From [Phialemoniopsis] sp. UDSM-2020 (Eukaryota > Ascomycota > Sordariomycetes > Thyridiales > Thyridiaceae), in contig JAEILZ010000007.1 of the NCBI GenBank assembly GCA_018873225.1, positions 3,472,001 through 3,536,000 of the forward strand: DNA of 64,000 bases. The letters run 5' to 3'. Made by a program: the position numbers and the translations under genes. This document shows positions 36,201-48,180 of the stretch, piece by piece. The notes below the pieces were generated by a model that had not been told where the DNA came from, did not search any database, and worked only from the letters and a program-made list of their open reading frames with translations. Positions within the stretch are counted from its first letter, which is position 1. Every line of letters begins with the position of its first letter.

Positions 36201-38207
36201 TGCGTCCTACATGGAATTCGGAGCTGACACAGGCTTAGGGAGCCACTGGCGCGGGAAAGACTACCCTTCTTGATGTTCTCGCTAAGCGCGTCACTGTGGG
36301 TGTGGTAACTGGCGACGTGTTCGTCAACGGATACGCACGCGGCAGTGCATTCCAGCGACAGACGGGCTACGTCCAACAGCAAGACCTGCATCTCGAGACC
36401 TCGACAGTGAGGGAGGCTCTCCGTTTCAGTGCTGCACTCAGACAGCCAGCATCAGTATCAACTGGCGACAAGAACGCTTACGTGGAAGAGGTCATCCGGC
36501 TACTCGGCATGGAGGAATATGCAGAAGCGGTGATCGGCGTTCCAGGCGAGGGCTTGAACGTCGAGCAGCGGAAGCGGCTTACCATCGGAGTGGAACTTGC
36601 AGCCAAGCCGGCGCTGCTTCTTTTCCTTGATGAGCCTACATCTGGCCTCGACAGCCAGACGGCGTGGTCGATCGCATCATTAATCCGCAAGCTGTCTGAT
36701 AATGGCCAGGCTGTATTGTGTACCATTCATCAGCCTTCCGCCCTTTTGTTCCAGCAATTTGACAGACTGCTGTTATTAGCCAAGGGAGGCAAGACTGTAT
36801 ACTTCGGAGACATCGGACCCAACTCCAGCACGCTTGTGGACTATTTCCATCGACACGGTGCCGAAGCGTGTGGCACTGACGAGAATCCTGCCGAATGGAT
36901 GCTGAAAGTCATTGGTGCTGCACCGGGCGCTCGCACTGACCGCGACTGGCCGAGCACTTGGCGGCAGAGCCCTGAGTACCGCGCGGTGTGCAGGGAGCTG
37001 GAATCGCTAGAAGGTCTCAGTTTGACAACTGAGAACCCCGAGTCTGGCCACGACATGAAAGTCTATGCGGCACACTTCCGTCGCCAGTTTGTCGAGGTGA
37101 CCAAGCGAGTCTTCCAGCAGTACTGGCGCACGCCCTCGTACATTTACTCCAAGTTGATTCTCTGCGGAGGAACGGTATGTTCAAAACATATGTTCCCTGG
37201 GGTACAAGTCTCTAATAATCTTTTCTAGAGTCTGTTCATTGGAGTGTCCTTTTACAAAGCCGAACTCTCTATCCAGGGCATGCAGAACCAGATGTTCTCC
37301 ATCTTCATGCTGATGGTCATCTTCGCCTTCCTCGTGTACCAAGCGATGCCGCACTTCATCACCCAACGCGAGCAATTCGAGGCCAGGGAGCGCTCCTCCA
37401 AGACGTACTCGTGGTTTGTCTTTGTGCTAGCCAATATCGTCGTTGAGCTCCCTTGGGCCACCATCGCCGCACTCGCCATCTTCTTCCCGTTCTACTATCT
37501 CGTTGGCATGTACCAGAACGCGATCCCGACGGATGCCGTGACTGAGCGTGGTGGCCTCATGTTTCTTCTCATGTGGTCATTTATGATCTTCCAGAGCACG
37601 TTCACGGATATGGTTGTTGCCAGCATATCGACAGCCGAAGTTGGAGCAACGATTGCATTGTTGCTGTTTGCCATGTCCTTGATCTTCTGCGGGTAGGTTC
37701 CCCTAATACACGCTATAGGGTTGAGATTAGCACTAACACAAAGCTTCTAGAGTGATGGCCCCTCCGACTGCCCTGCCCGGCTTCTGGATCTTCATGTACA
37801 GGGTCTCACCATTCACTTATCTCATTGGAAGTATGCTGTCTACTGGAATCGCGAATGCTGAAGTCCACTGCTCGGACCTCGATATTCTGCGATTCAACCC
37901 AGCCTCGGGGCAGACTTGTGGCCAGTACATGGCGCCCTTTGTGGAGATGGCTGGAGGTGCTGTTTATAACCCCTCAGCAACCCAGGGCTGCGAGTACTGC
38001 CCGCTGGCCAGCACCAATGTGTTCCTCGCCTCGGTCGCCTCTTCGTTCGATGACAGATGGCGCAACTTTGGCATCATTTGGGCGTACATCGTGTTTAACG
38101 TGCTCGTTACGGTATTGCTCTACTGGATGTTCCGTGTGCCTGGGAAGTCTTTAGCTCAAGATGTTCTTCGTCGCGTTTCAAGGTTGAGGTTAGGTAAGGC
38201 TTCGTAA
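33275..38207 (+). CDS. PDR-type (ABCG) full-size ABC transporter
   Basis: Ten exons (33275-33771, 33839-33921, 33975-34426, 34485-34828, 34885-35128, 35179-35774, 35835-36186, 36239-37174, 37229-37692, 37751-38207) give 1474 aa, the usual length of fungal CDR/Pdr5-type drug exporters. The order is NBD1-TMD1-NBD2-TMD2. NBD1 has the degenerate Walker [13 protein letters not shown] (no Lys in the loop), the signature [13 protein letters not shown] near residue 278 and a Walker B with Asn-Ser in [19 protein letters not shown]2 has the canonical Walker [18 protein letters not shown] from residue 857, the signature [14 protein letters not shown] and Walker [16 protein letters not shown]. Such asymmetry is normal for the family. 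TMDs contain [18 protein letters not shown] and the equivalent [11 protein letters not shown]. Plasma-membrane efflux of hydrophobic compounds is inferred; it lies next to a divergent regulator. Confidence 0.95.
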
Positions 38208-38420
38208 CTGTGCAGGATGGGGCCAAATAACCATTAACTGTCTTCATTGAGGCCGTTCTCAGTTTCGTTTCTGCTTGTTTACTTTATTTAAATTCAAATC
38301 TTTTATGTAGACCATCATTCAACCCATAGACCTGAGCTAGACTACAACACAATATCTCCTATTATAATCTGCTTTAAGCGTTCCTTATTGTATTGGTCAA
38401 CACACTCTCTTGGACAATCA

Positions 38421-39221
38421 TTACTTACGACAAATCGCCACAACACCAGTGAGTGGAATGCCCACTGCCTCCTCCCCGCCAGGCCGAGTCATTTTGCGCA
38501 CAGCAGCTCCAGCATACTCCCGTAGCAGCCCCCGCCCTCTTGCCATCTCCTCGTCACTCCATCCTTCAGAAGCCATCTTGCCCATACCTCCGGCCAGCAT
38601 ATCTACCACCCCGTCGAGGCTCTCGGCGCCCCAACACACATCCATAGTAGACACTTCCACACTACTAAACCCGGCGCCCTTCAATGTTCGGGTATACGTC
38701 TCAGGCTTCCACCAGTCTTCACTGACGGGGAACTGGCGCGGCGGTGCGTCTGGTCGGATCTCCTTCAGCACGCGCGACATGAGGTCCATGTGCCCACGCG
38801 ACGCCCAGCCCGTGACGAGAGCCACACCGTCGTCCCGAAGCGTTCGACGTATCTCCCGTGCGCCAAGCTCCGGATACGAGAAAGCGAACAAGCCCAGGTT
38901 CGTGAGGGAGTGTGTGAAGGTGCCGTCGGGGAAGCCTAGCTCCTCGCCCTTCATCACGGCTGTGTGTACGGAAGGGGGCAGGACCTTGGCCGCGATGTCG
39001 ACCATGGCGGGCGCAGCGTCGACAGCGTGTAGGGTAGCCGGGGTAGCGACGCGCAGGACGGCGGACGAGGCGATGCCCGTGCCACAGGCGTTGTCGAGGA
39101 CGACAGAGGAGGACGTGATGGGTGTCAGGAGCGGCAGTGCGCGCTCGATGAGTTCACGGGTGCAGCCGCCGGCGAGGCGTTCGTAGGTTGCGGCCATGGA
39201 GTTAAAGGCGGCGCTTGTCAT
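38421..39221 (-). CDS. Class I SAM-dependent methyltransferase
   Basis: Single exon, 266 aa. The ATG at 39221 is preferred because the SAM fold begins soon after; an in-frame ATG at 39281 would add 20 residues. Motif I is VVLDNACGTGIASS (residues about 40-53), the acidic residue binding the ribose is in LHAVDAAPAMVDIA, and FTHSLTNLGLFAF with REIRRTLRDDGVALVTGW marks motifs II and III. This is the layout of UbiE/Methyltransf_11-25 type small-molecule methyltransferases. The later helices carry an aromatic-rich cap (EDWWKPETYTRTLKGAGF). No signal peptide. Substrate is unknown. It is convergent with the ABC transporter, 213 bp apart. Confidence 0.9.
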   Translation of the reverse strand: MTSAAFNSMAATYERLAGGCTRELIERALPLLTPITSSSVVLDNACGTGIASSAVLRVATPATLHAVDAAPAMVDIAAKVLPPSVHTAVMKGEELGFPDGTFTHSLTNLGLFAFSYPELGAREIRRTLRDDGVALVTGWASRGHMDLMSRVLKEIRPDAPPRQFPVSEDWWKPETYTRTLKGAGFSSVEVSTMDVCWGAESLDGVVDMLAGGMGKMASEGWSDEEMARGRGLLREYAGAAVRKMTRPGGEEAVGIPLTGVVAICRK

Positions 39222-39687
39222 CTTGTGGTGTGTTTTGACTGATGTACTTAGAAGAAAGGAGGTGATGGTTGATGGACTCAAGGATGGCTCAGGGGGAGGC
39301 GCAAGAATGCTATATCAGGCCAGAGCCGGGCACTTTTCGGAGACATTGTCGGCGGGTCAGTACCATGTTGACGAGGCGTGGCTGGCTATTAACGTTGACT
39401 TAAGAACCTTGATGGCTCTCAATTGGTTGGCTCGTATTGAAGCTCGCACTCAAGTTGATAGCATTCGATCAATAAGTAGTCTCAATTGTAAAAACCCGGG
39501 TATTGAAGCTGAACATTTGACGTACGCAATCTATGACGAAGACAACAAAGATTCAATGCCAAAGATTACACAAAACACTGAATTTTGTGAGCCATACTTT
39601 CGACAGCTCATCCGAACCCCTTATCAGGAACCCGAACCGTAATACTGCCATAAACTTTTCCTTCTCTCTATTCCTCCTACTGCATGC
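39222..39687. other. Intergenic gap
   Basis: About 466 bp upstream of the methyltransferase and downstream of the siderophore-type transporter. A short plus-strand ORF here is AT-rich and unsupported. Confidence 0.5.
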
Positions 39688-41652
39688 TTAAAACACAGTA
39701 CCCTTGGTCTGTGACATCTTTGCCACGTTGATGTTCTTCATCATGAGGACCCAGATGAAGGACAGGGCCATCAGGCCAGTTCCCGCAGCAAGCATCCTCG
39801 TCTGTGCGTAACCGTAGGCGTTCTGGATACCGATCCGCTCGGGGCTGCCGACGGGGTAAGAAAGCTGTGTGACAATGTCTCCGTAGATGGTCGCCACGTT
39901 GGGCAGGGCCGACGTCGGTAGGAACTTCATCAGCCCCTGTAGGAAGGTGTTGGTCCAGATGCTTCCGGCGATGGCGGCACCAACAGCGCTTCCGAGGGTT
40001 CCCGAGACGAAGAGGACGGCAAGCGCAGCGGCGACGTGCTGGTGGTCGACGGCGGCCAGGACAGCCAGCTGCATGACCAGGATGAAGACGGCTCCTCCCA
40101 TAGAGATGAAGATCTCGCACATGACGATGTAACCGACGTTGACATTAGGCCGACGGAAGTGGATCATCAGGCCCAGGGCGAAGATGTACAGAGGGACGGC
40201 GGGGTAGAAGGTCCACTTGAAGCGACCAGTCCGGCGAATGGCCCATCCCACGATAAAGAGAAGGACACCAGAGACGACCTGGAAGGTGCTGTTGACGTAT
40301 CCGGCCTCGGCAGGGGTCAGGTTGACAACGACCTGTAGGAAGGACGGGAACATCCTGTTCCAGGAGGCGTACGACATCTGGTAGGTGAAGTCGATGAGGC
40401 AAGCGCCCATGACAGTCCGGTTGAGCAGGAACTCGCGCCTGATGAAGGGTGTCTTGGACAGGAACACCTGCTGTAGGGCGAAGAGCACAATCAGGACGAA
40501 GCCCGTGACGATCATGGCAATGATGTAGTCGGTCTTCCAGCCCTTGGGGGCACTGGCCGCGAGCGTGAATGGCAGCAGGAAGATGCAGAAGCCAGAGGCG
40601 AACAAGAAAACACCAAGGACTAAGCGAGACACGGCGTCAGTACTAGGAGTCAAACGGAAGAACGCGCAAAGGTAACTCACGATCAAACTCGTTGAAGAAG
40701 CGTTCCACGTGTTGGCGGAAAGTGCGACCGCTACGCTCCGGGACCAATATTCCTTGTTGGATCGCCTTGCGCTCGTTCCACTTGAGAAGGAAATACAGCG
40801 GCAGGGTCACGCAGGGAGTGATGATGGCGAAGGCCCCGAAGCCCCATCGCCAGCCGACGTTCTTCAGGAACGCCTCGGCAGACTTGGACCCGGCAAAGGC
40901 AGTGATCATGTACGGGGACGAGGTGAATGCGAACGCAAGACCACGATTCTTCAGGTTGGTGGCATCGGCCGCCAACACGCAGATGACGTAGATGAGGCCG
41001 GCGAATCCAATAGAGTAGAAGATCTGGGCGGCGCAGAAGGTCTCGAGGTTCTTGGAGGCGGCCATGAGGATCAGTCCAAGAGTCGAGAAGCAAATCATAG
41101 CTAGGAAGCCCTCGGCACGACCCCACATATCCAGCACCTTGGCCATGGGGATGTAGACGGCCGCAGTCATGGTGTTGGAGACGATGCTGATGGTGGTCAG
41201 CAGCGAGTGCTGCCTCCACTCGCTGGTCACGTAGGGGGTGAGGGTGTAGAGGATAGCGATACGGAAGCCATTGGTGAGAAAGGTGATCCAGATGCTGGTA
41301 GGAGGTGCCGTCGCGTTAGCCAAGCGCAAGCGATGCGCGATCCGACCGGAGAGACTTACAGTATCAGCAGTGCGGCGAGTGAACCCTTGGTCCAGGCGAG
41401 AGTGACGGCCTCAATCTTCTGGACACCGACCTGCGCATCAGGACTCGGCACATAGTCGTTGATGTGCTCGGCAGTCTTGTTCAGCTCCGGGGCCGCATTG
41501 ATGGCGTCGGCCTCCTTGTTGGCCTCAGCGGCAGCCGGGGCCTGTGCGGTCTGGATCTCTATGTCATCCGCAGCGCCACCCTGTACCTGGAGATGGGTGT
41601 CATCCTCGGGCGCCTTGCGCGCAAAGTGGGGGATCTTTGAGAGGATCTGCAT
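39688..41652 (-). CDS. MFS siderophore-iron transporter
   Basis: Three exons (41360-41652, 40681-41294, 39688-40619) give 612 aa with 14 predicted helices, the size and topology of the fungal SIT/Mir family that imports ferric siderophores by proton symport. A 90-residue hydrophilic, acidic N-terminus is followed by WITFLTNGFRIAILYTLTPY and SLLTTISIVSNTMTAAVYIP, which match the conserved first helices. YSIGFAGLIYVICVLAADAT, the NRGLAFAFTSSPYMITAF loop and SYASWNRMFPSFLQVV are also typical of the family. The exon 2/3 junction was placed at 40681/40619 because only this acceptor keeps frame and gives the FDLLGVFLFASGFC helix. The ATG is at 41652; an upstream TTG is not used. Which siderophore is carried cannot be told, and no NRPS lies in the window. 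Confidence 0.9.
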
Positions 41653-43567
41653 TGTTGCCAATTGAGGAAGTCGATGGTAGCTACGATCTCTTTGGATATC
41701 CTGAGTGGTTGCTCGCTCGAAGCCGCGGAGGATCTGAGGCCTTTAATAGACCTCCCTCCAGAAGCAGTCTCAGGTGGGGATGGGCTGGACTAGGGTCTGG
41801 ATCGATGCGAAAATTTCTCAATCTGACGATGGGAAGTGATAGTTCGAGCAGGACCGCTCTTCCGCGCATCACCTACCAGCTAGACAGGATCCCTTCCACG
41901 CGTCGACTTGTCCAGAAAAGAGCTAGAGAAGAGAAAACAACGGAGACTACTGCACGCCGGCAACGCTTGGCGCGGCAGAAGTGGCAGCCAAGGCCGCTTT
42001 CACATGGCCGGCCCCTGTCCAAGACTAACGGTCTTTGCTCGATCAGGTCAGAAAATAGGCCAGGGAGTGGGGGGGTGAAGACCCCGAAACCGGAAGAGCG
42101 TAAAACATGTGCTTGGGTCTGATATGATTAGATCCAAATGGCAGCTGCCAAGTTGGTTGCAACATGATCTGGACCCTGTGGCTAGTCAGAAGACTGATTG
42201 CCAGGGAAATCAGAAGCTCGAATCGGCCGCTATCGCCCGTGCGCGTCGGCGCATGACTACCGACCCGGGAATGGACGTGAAGCAAGCCACCACTCCATCC
42301 GCGGCACTCACAGCAAGCCACATTTGATGGGTCCCGTGTGCTAAGTCTCCAAAGAGCCGTAGCCTGCATGATGGACGTGCGGCCGACTCGCATAAGCTTA
42401 AAACCCCCCGTGTTTTCATTATCTACAGAGCCCGGGGCTACGAACAATCAGCATGGCCAGATCAAGCTGTATCCTGGCCGCCGGAAAGCACCGTATGCGC
42501 CCCAGATACAAACAATGGAAGGGATAATGAGTGCCCTGCTGCGTGATGCAAACTTTTTCTTTCAATCTCTTGGGAGCAATGCTTGTCATTTAGCGGGCCT
42601 TGGCACATGGATATCTTATCCATCAGCCCATCTAATCTGATCCTAGCGTCGCTAGTGTGGAAAAGTGTGTGCTGACGACGATAACAGCGCCTTACTCGTG
42701 CGGGATAGTGTGCTAATTTGTGCGGGATCTCTTGCGGGATGGACCTTAGATCCAATGAGATAGCATAATTTGCCCTTCCAGAGCAGGCCCGGTCTCCTGC
42801 AGATGCCGTCGCCAATTCTCGATAGGTTTAGTGGACTTGGCTGTCTGTGATTTCTCCCTTGGCAAGCCTCTCAGGGTCCTTGGATCCTGGTAAATTCACC
42901 GTCTCGAGGACAACAGCTCATATAAAGTGAGCACATAGCGCAACTGTGCCGCAGTTAAAGACCATGATGGCCAAGACCTAGACTCAACCGACTGACTCGA
43001 GCGGCCATGCATTACCGGATGAAATTTCGAATCGCTAGACCTTGAGATCCGACGGGCGCAGCTTTTGTGATCGTCATGCTTGTCCTCAACATGTGTCGCG
43101 ATCTGGGTGCCGGGACATGAAGCTCTGTCCACGCTGAAACAGTGCATTGGGTTCTAAAAATACAAGGTAAAACTTGAATTGCGGATGGAAAACCTTTCAT
43201 GAGGACTCCAAGCTTGCTTGCTTGTGAGGTTCTGCGACGAGACAGGTCATCAATAATTTCGAAGTATATTTCGATTAGCTAGCTAAGGGAGTGCATCTAT
43301 CTATGGTACCCGTGGTTTGATTTATCGAAGACCAGATCCGGATGAGATGCTTTAATTATGAAGCAGGAGAAACCTTGGGCATCAAGTTCCCTGGACAAAA
43401 ACCTGCATTCTTGATAACATGTGTCTGATGTGAAGTGAAGAAAACGGGGAAGAAAGTCGAGGAAATAAGGTGATGAAGAAACCTGAAGAAACCTGGACAC
43501 TCTAGGAGATGACAGTGGAAAAGTTTACAGGACCAAGAAAATGATAAGACTCCAAGCACAGCGGCAC
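41653..43567. other. Long intergenic region without recognised gene
   Basis: About 1.9 kb. ORFs on both strands show no domain and no consistent splicing. It holds the promoter of the siderophore-type transporter and the 3' flank of the adhesin-like gene. A GATA-type motif reads GATAAG on the minus strand near 42613, which could fit iron control but is not proof. Confidence 0.45.
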
Positions 43568-46181
43568 TCAAGTCTCGGCATTGGGGTTCGCCACACAGCG
43601 CGCACCATCGTTGGAAGGAGACGGCGGTCCCACCGAAACCTTGCGCCGGGCTGTAGCTCCCGTGACATCGTAGGCCCAGATCTCGCCAGAGTTGTTGTCA
43701 GAGATATAAAGTGTACTGGGGTTCTGTCCCCACATGGCACCATATCTGGTGTTCACGGCGCCCTTCCAAGACTGCACAACAACAAACGCGTGCGTGTCCA
43801 TGTCCCAGCGGATCAGACGCGTCTCGTCTGCGCTGCCCACAGGAATGATCGACCACAGCTGCCGTCCGTGGTTGGGGAGGTACACCCAGTCGCGTATGGT
43901 TGTCATGCTCTCGTAGTTGGTCGTCGGGCCTTGGTCAAGGATCGTGCCGTAGGTGCTGGACCCGGGCTTGAGATCGACCTCGTAGTACCTGCTCGGTGTG
44001 GCAGAATAGTCTAGCAGCCACCAGTGGCCTTCATTGTCGATGTCACCGACTACACTGCGTATCGAGATGGGCCCGACGGTCTCCGCGGTCCCATTGTTTG
44101 AGATGCGCACGATGTTACTGTTGGTAACGTCGAGTGCATAGAGATAGTTGTCCAGAACATTGTAGCCCATGGCGTTGAAGGTAGCACCACTGATCATCTC
44201 TGTGCCCACAGGCTCGGAAACACCGCTGTTGATATCGATCCGGTACAGCCGGGCAAATTGAACCAGGTAGCCATACTTGTCGCATTCGAGGGTGGGGGCA
44301 GGGGTCTCGACGATGACAGTTCCAGGCGCGGTCCCCGATGGCGAGATCGTCTTGGTCGTAGCCGTAGGACCCTCGGTCGTGTAGGTAGTCCAAGCCGAAG
44401 TCTCGACTAGAACCGTACCAGGAGTAGTTCCGACGGGCGTAGCCAAAGTGGTGGTGCGATCATCTGGGCCAGGGCTGGTGACCGTGACCCAAGATTCGGG
44501 TGGCGCCTCAGGGGTCGTCTCGACAATGACAGTACCGGGGTTTGTCCCGGAAGGAGGGACAGTGATCGTTGTTGGCGTCGGGCCCTCGGTGGTGTAAGTA
44601 GTCCATGCGGAGGTCTCAACCACGACTGTTCCAGGGGTTGTGCCTATAGGTGTAGCAATCGTGGTGGTCAGGTCATCGGGACCAGGGCGTGTCACAGTAA
44701 CCCACGACTCTGGTGGCGGGACGGGAGTGGACTCTGGAGGCGGTGCAGGCGTTGACTCTGGTGGGGGTGCAGGAGTTGTCTCGACAATGACCGTTCCTGG
44801 GTTGGTATCCTGAGGTGGAACGGTCCTGGTTGTGGCAACAGTACCCTCCGTTGTGTAGGTCGTCCAGGACGGGGTCTCGATCACGACAGTACCAGGAGTT
44901 GTGCCAACAGGTGTAGCCACAGTAGTGGTCAGATCTTCAGGGCCAGGGCGTGTGACGGTGACCCACGACTCAGGGAAGACTGGCGTGGTCTCGACAATAA
45001 CGGTACCCGGGTTTGTGCCTTCTGGTGGGACCGTGATGGTAGTGGCCACGGTTCCCTCAGTCGTGTAGGTGGTCCAAGACGATGTCTCAATCAAGACAGT
45101 GCCGGGGGTCGTGCCGTCTGGTGTGGCAACAGTAGTGGTTAGGTCCTCGGGGCCAGGGCTGGTAATTGTGACCCAATACTCAGGTAGAGACGTGTGTACA
45201 ATCACAGAGCCAGGGGTTGTCCCATCTCCTGGAATTGTCTCAGTGGTAATGATGCTGTCTGTGGTTGTGGTGGTCACTGTCGGGGGAGGGGCTAACGAGC
45301 TGTTGGAGAAAGTGATGGGAGTAGTAATGGGAAGATGGGGTGAAGTAGTGGGTGTATGGATGATCACGCGGCCCGGGTCGGTACCATCTGGAGGGAAGGT
45401 CTCTGTCGTGTATATGCTGTCAGGCGTAGTACTGGTGACCCAACTCTCGGGTGGATCCGATGTTGGGGTTTCTGAGGTTGGTGGCTCTGAGGTTGGTGGC
45501 TCTGAGGTCGATGGCTTCGAGGTCGGGGGCTCTGACTTTGGAGGATCCGAAGTGATCGGCTCCGAGGTAGGGGTATGAACAATGACAGACCCGGGCGTCG
45601 TACCATCAGGAGGAATTGTCTCAGTGGTAAACACGCTGTCAGGGGTAGTGCTTGTAACCCAGCTTTCGGGTGGCTCGGAGGTAGGGGCGCTCGACGTAGG
45701 GGGCTCGGAGGTAGGGGTGTGGACGATGACACTGCCTGGGGTCGTGCCGTCTGGAGGGATGGTCTCGGTGGTGAAAACACTATCGGGGATCGTAGTTGTC
45801 ACCCAAGAAGGAGTTTCGATGACGACAGTGCCAGGAGTGGTGCCAGAAGGAGGGATCGTGTAGGTGGTAGGCTTCGGGCCTGGAATCGTCACAGTGTTGT
45901 ACTTGTCGTCGCAAGGAATCGATTCGGTACTACAGACACGTCAACATCCATGGCAAAAAGAAGAAACCATTTGGTTGAGAGGCTGATTTTCTGGAGGGTG
46001 TTAACATAACATACCTGCTGAAAGCAGTGTGGGACGCCAATCCTTTCTCCGGATAGGTGATAATCACCGGTTGAACCTTGATGAGATGCTGGCCCTCGGG
46101 GCAATCACCCAGGCAGTCGGCCTTTACCATCCGGAGTACCTCGGCAAAGGCCAAAGGGCCTAAGAGGGCCATAAAATGCAT
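43568..46181 (-). CDS. Repeat-rich adhesin-like cell-surface protein
   Basis: Two exons, 46015-46181 and 43568-45929, give 842 aa. The N-terminus has a hydrophobic leader (MHFMALLGPLAFAEVL) that could be a signal peptide, then a short Cys-containing segment (CLGDCPEGQ, SIPCDDKYN). Residues about 65-600 are Thr/Pro/Ser-rich tandem repeats with the core GTTPGTV and flanking WVTVT, TTTVATP and TYTTEG elements, like the repeats of fungal agglutinins (ALS-type). They should be heavily O-mannosylated and extended. The last 240 residues form a globular domain starting ECDKYGYLVQFARLYRID, with FNAMGYNVLDNYLYALD, YEVDLKPGS and WDMDTHAFVVVQSW, resembling the beta-propeller-like DUF6923 found at the end of many fungal surface proteins. 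No GPI signal is seen. A binding or adhesion role is inferred. Confidence 0.85.
44290..45890 (-). repeat. Tandem coding repeats in the adhesin-like gene
   Basis: Two repeat classes follow one another. The upstream part (about 45240-45890) has copies of a shorter unit with PDSVFTTETIPPDGTTPGSV. The downstream part (about 44290-45240) has four copies of a unit of about 70 residues starting WVT with PGPEDLTTTVATP and TYTTEG. Linkers vary in length with short PT/SEP or PAPPPES iterations. Confidence 0.85.
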
Positions 46182-46323
46182 TGCTGCAAACGAGTGACAA
46201 GGTCAACAAGAGTGGTGAACGGGAGAACAAAAGATTGAAGAAAGCAGATGGTCAAGGAGGGCTCAACTCTGTGGCTTGGTTAGAAGAGGCCATGATAGCC
46301 AACACTGAGGAAAAGGCACTGAA

Positions 46324-46329
46324 TTTATA
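46324..46329 (-). promoter_or_regulatory. TATA box of the adhesin-like gene
   Basis: TATAAA on the minus strand, about 145 bp upstream of the ATG at 46181. Confidence 0.5.
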
Positions 46330-47772
46330 GACACGTTTCTCCTTGATTCGAAGTTGCGAATCAGTAGACATCGCAAGTCTTTGTTGCGACTCAGAAGGGA
46401 GCAATCCAGGAAGAGGGTATCACCAACTCCATTCCGGCGGGTGAGACCTTGGTGGAGAGGAGTTGAGGAGATCAAACTCTATATCGCAAGGTAAGGCGTA
46501 GAAAGTTTGCTTCCGGACGAGGATCTTCCCCTGAAGTAGCGATTTATCTTGGATCCTTCGAAGTTCGCAGCTGACGGTTGAGTCAAGGTGAGGAGGCGAC
46601 CCAGAAGCCGATGAGACGCCGAGTACCGTATCGACAGAGGTCTTCCTCAGGTACCCTGCTCGTACGATACTACTCCTGCCCAGACGAACTGTGGTAAGCA
46701 GAGACATGTAGGGAACATTGTCCTATGGTTGTGGGACTCGTAACTAGCAAGCCTCCATCACCTTCCCCCCTTTTTTCAATTTTTCTCTGCCGAGACAAAG
46801 ATGACAAGGCAGCCTACTGATGCAGCAAAAGGACACTATCAGCTGCAACAGCTTGGCAAAATCCCAAAATCGGATGTTCTTGCAATAAGACAGATGTTTT
46901 CAAAGGCAGACAATTTGTCTCTGTCACATTGCAATCGATAATGAGCAACAGAGCTGGAGTTTCGGGTGTTCCGGCAGCCGGGTCATCAGCCAACCCTACC
47001 AAGATACGGACCGAATATGGTACCTTGCCGTGACTGCCGAGAATAAAGCAGTGACTGCTCACAATGACTGCAGTAATGGGTGCTATCGTCACTACAGTAC
47101 CTAAATGCGAAAGCTCTTGTTGGGCTTTTCCTTGACCATGACGAAATTCAGCTATAATTGCTCGTCTGTCAAAAGCACACTGCGTCTGAGAAGCGCGCTG
47201 AGTTCCAAAAGCCCATTGCATACAATCGCCCCAGAATGAACAGAACAAAAGGAACGTTAGCTCCTAAAAGAGCGAGGGGGAGGCGAGAGAGCTAGGTGCT
47301 TCGCCCCCATGGTCCAGATTAGGTCTAAACAACCAACGCTAGTAACCGTTTTGGAGGTTATACCCACTCCCATAGAAGCTGACAATCGTATGGATAGCGG
47401 GTCTCGTCACAACTTCACAGAATTCAGGCCTTTCCAACTCAGGAATATGCTCGACACGATGGCAACGTCTTGGTAATCTCCCTGAGAGGGATGGAATTGG
47501 CAGAATGATAAGTGATATATGCAGTATCGACCAAAATCCGCAGAGCAACGGGACGGGCCCTTCACTTGATCGCCATGACTTCTGCCGGCTTGCGTGGATC
47601 AGCTCACAGACTTCGTAATCGTGGCCAGTGCCAGCTAATGGCATCCTTCATGCAGGGCAAGATTTAAGTCATTCCTTTGAGTTACACTCTCAGCTCTTGG
47701 CATTCAACACTGTCGCAATTAAGGTTCAGAGATGAAAGGTGCATCTTCTAGGGGCGAAACAACAGCTTACCT

Positions 47773-47922
47773 CTCGGAGAAGGTACCCGGTACATGAGCA
47801 CCCTTCAACGGGTATCTCAACGGTGCGGCCTAACTCCTTTAACTATATGGAGTACAGTCGGCCGTTGAGATACGCGTTGCAGGGGTGGCAAGGGTGGTCA
47901 TGTACCGGGTACCTTCTCCGAG
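47773..47922. repeat. Imperfect inverted repeat (fold-back element)
   Basis: The left arm 47773-47823 (51 bp) matches the reverse complement of 47862-47922 with two mismatches and a 10-bp insertion in the right arm. The outer 25 bp, starting CTCGGAGAAGGTACCCGG, are identical. The loop of about 38 bp contains a small ACTCC/GGAGT hairpin. It could be a MITE-like relic or a transcribed hairpin; no clear target-site duplication flanks it. Confidence 0.85.
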
Positions 47923-47981
47923 GACGTCCTTCGAACCCTCACGAATCATTCATCTTCGAGCGAGGTTTCACCCCAGCTACC

Positions 47982-48180
47982 ATGAAGTCCCGGAAGAAGA
48001 AGTATCGTGAAGATCAAGAGTGCGTATGACCTCCACAATGATACTGACTTGAGCATTGTACCCAGCCTCCCAACATCAGCAGCTGTCGGCGTTTCCGGCA
48101 ACGTTCTTGCCGGGTCGTGGCGGACGCTGAAGCCAGATAAGCCTTTGCCGAGACTCGCGAAGCCGATGCTGATCACTTGA
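47982..48180 (+). CDS. Possible two-exon mini-ORF
   Basis: An ATG after the fold-back element opens a basic peptide (MKSRKKKYREDQ). A GTGCGT donor after 48019 and a CCCAG acceptor before 48066, with a CTGAC branch-like motif between, continue the frame as LPTSAAVGVSGNVLAGSWRT and on to TGA at 48180, 50 aa in all. The splice is canonical and keeps frame, but no domain is recognised. It may be chance or a gene relic. Confidence 0.2.

Noticed and set aside
39196..39642. 148-aa plus-strand ORF
   Set aside because: It begins inside the methyltransferase 5' end on the opposite strand and has no recognisable features.
39688..41652. Idea that the MFS carrier is a multidrug exporter
   Set aside because: The long acidic N-terminus, 14 helices and the first-helix motifs match the siderophore-carrier family better.
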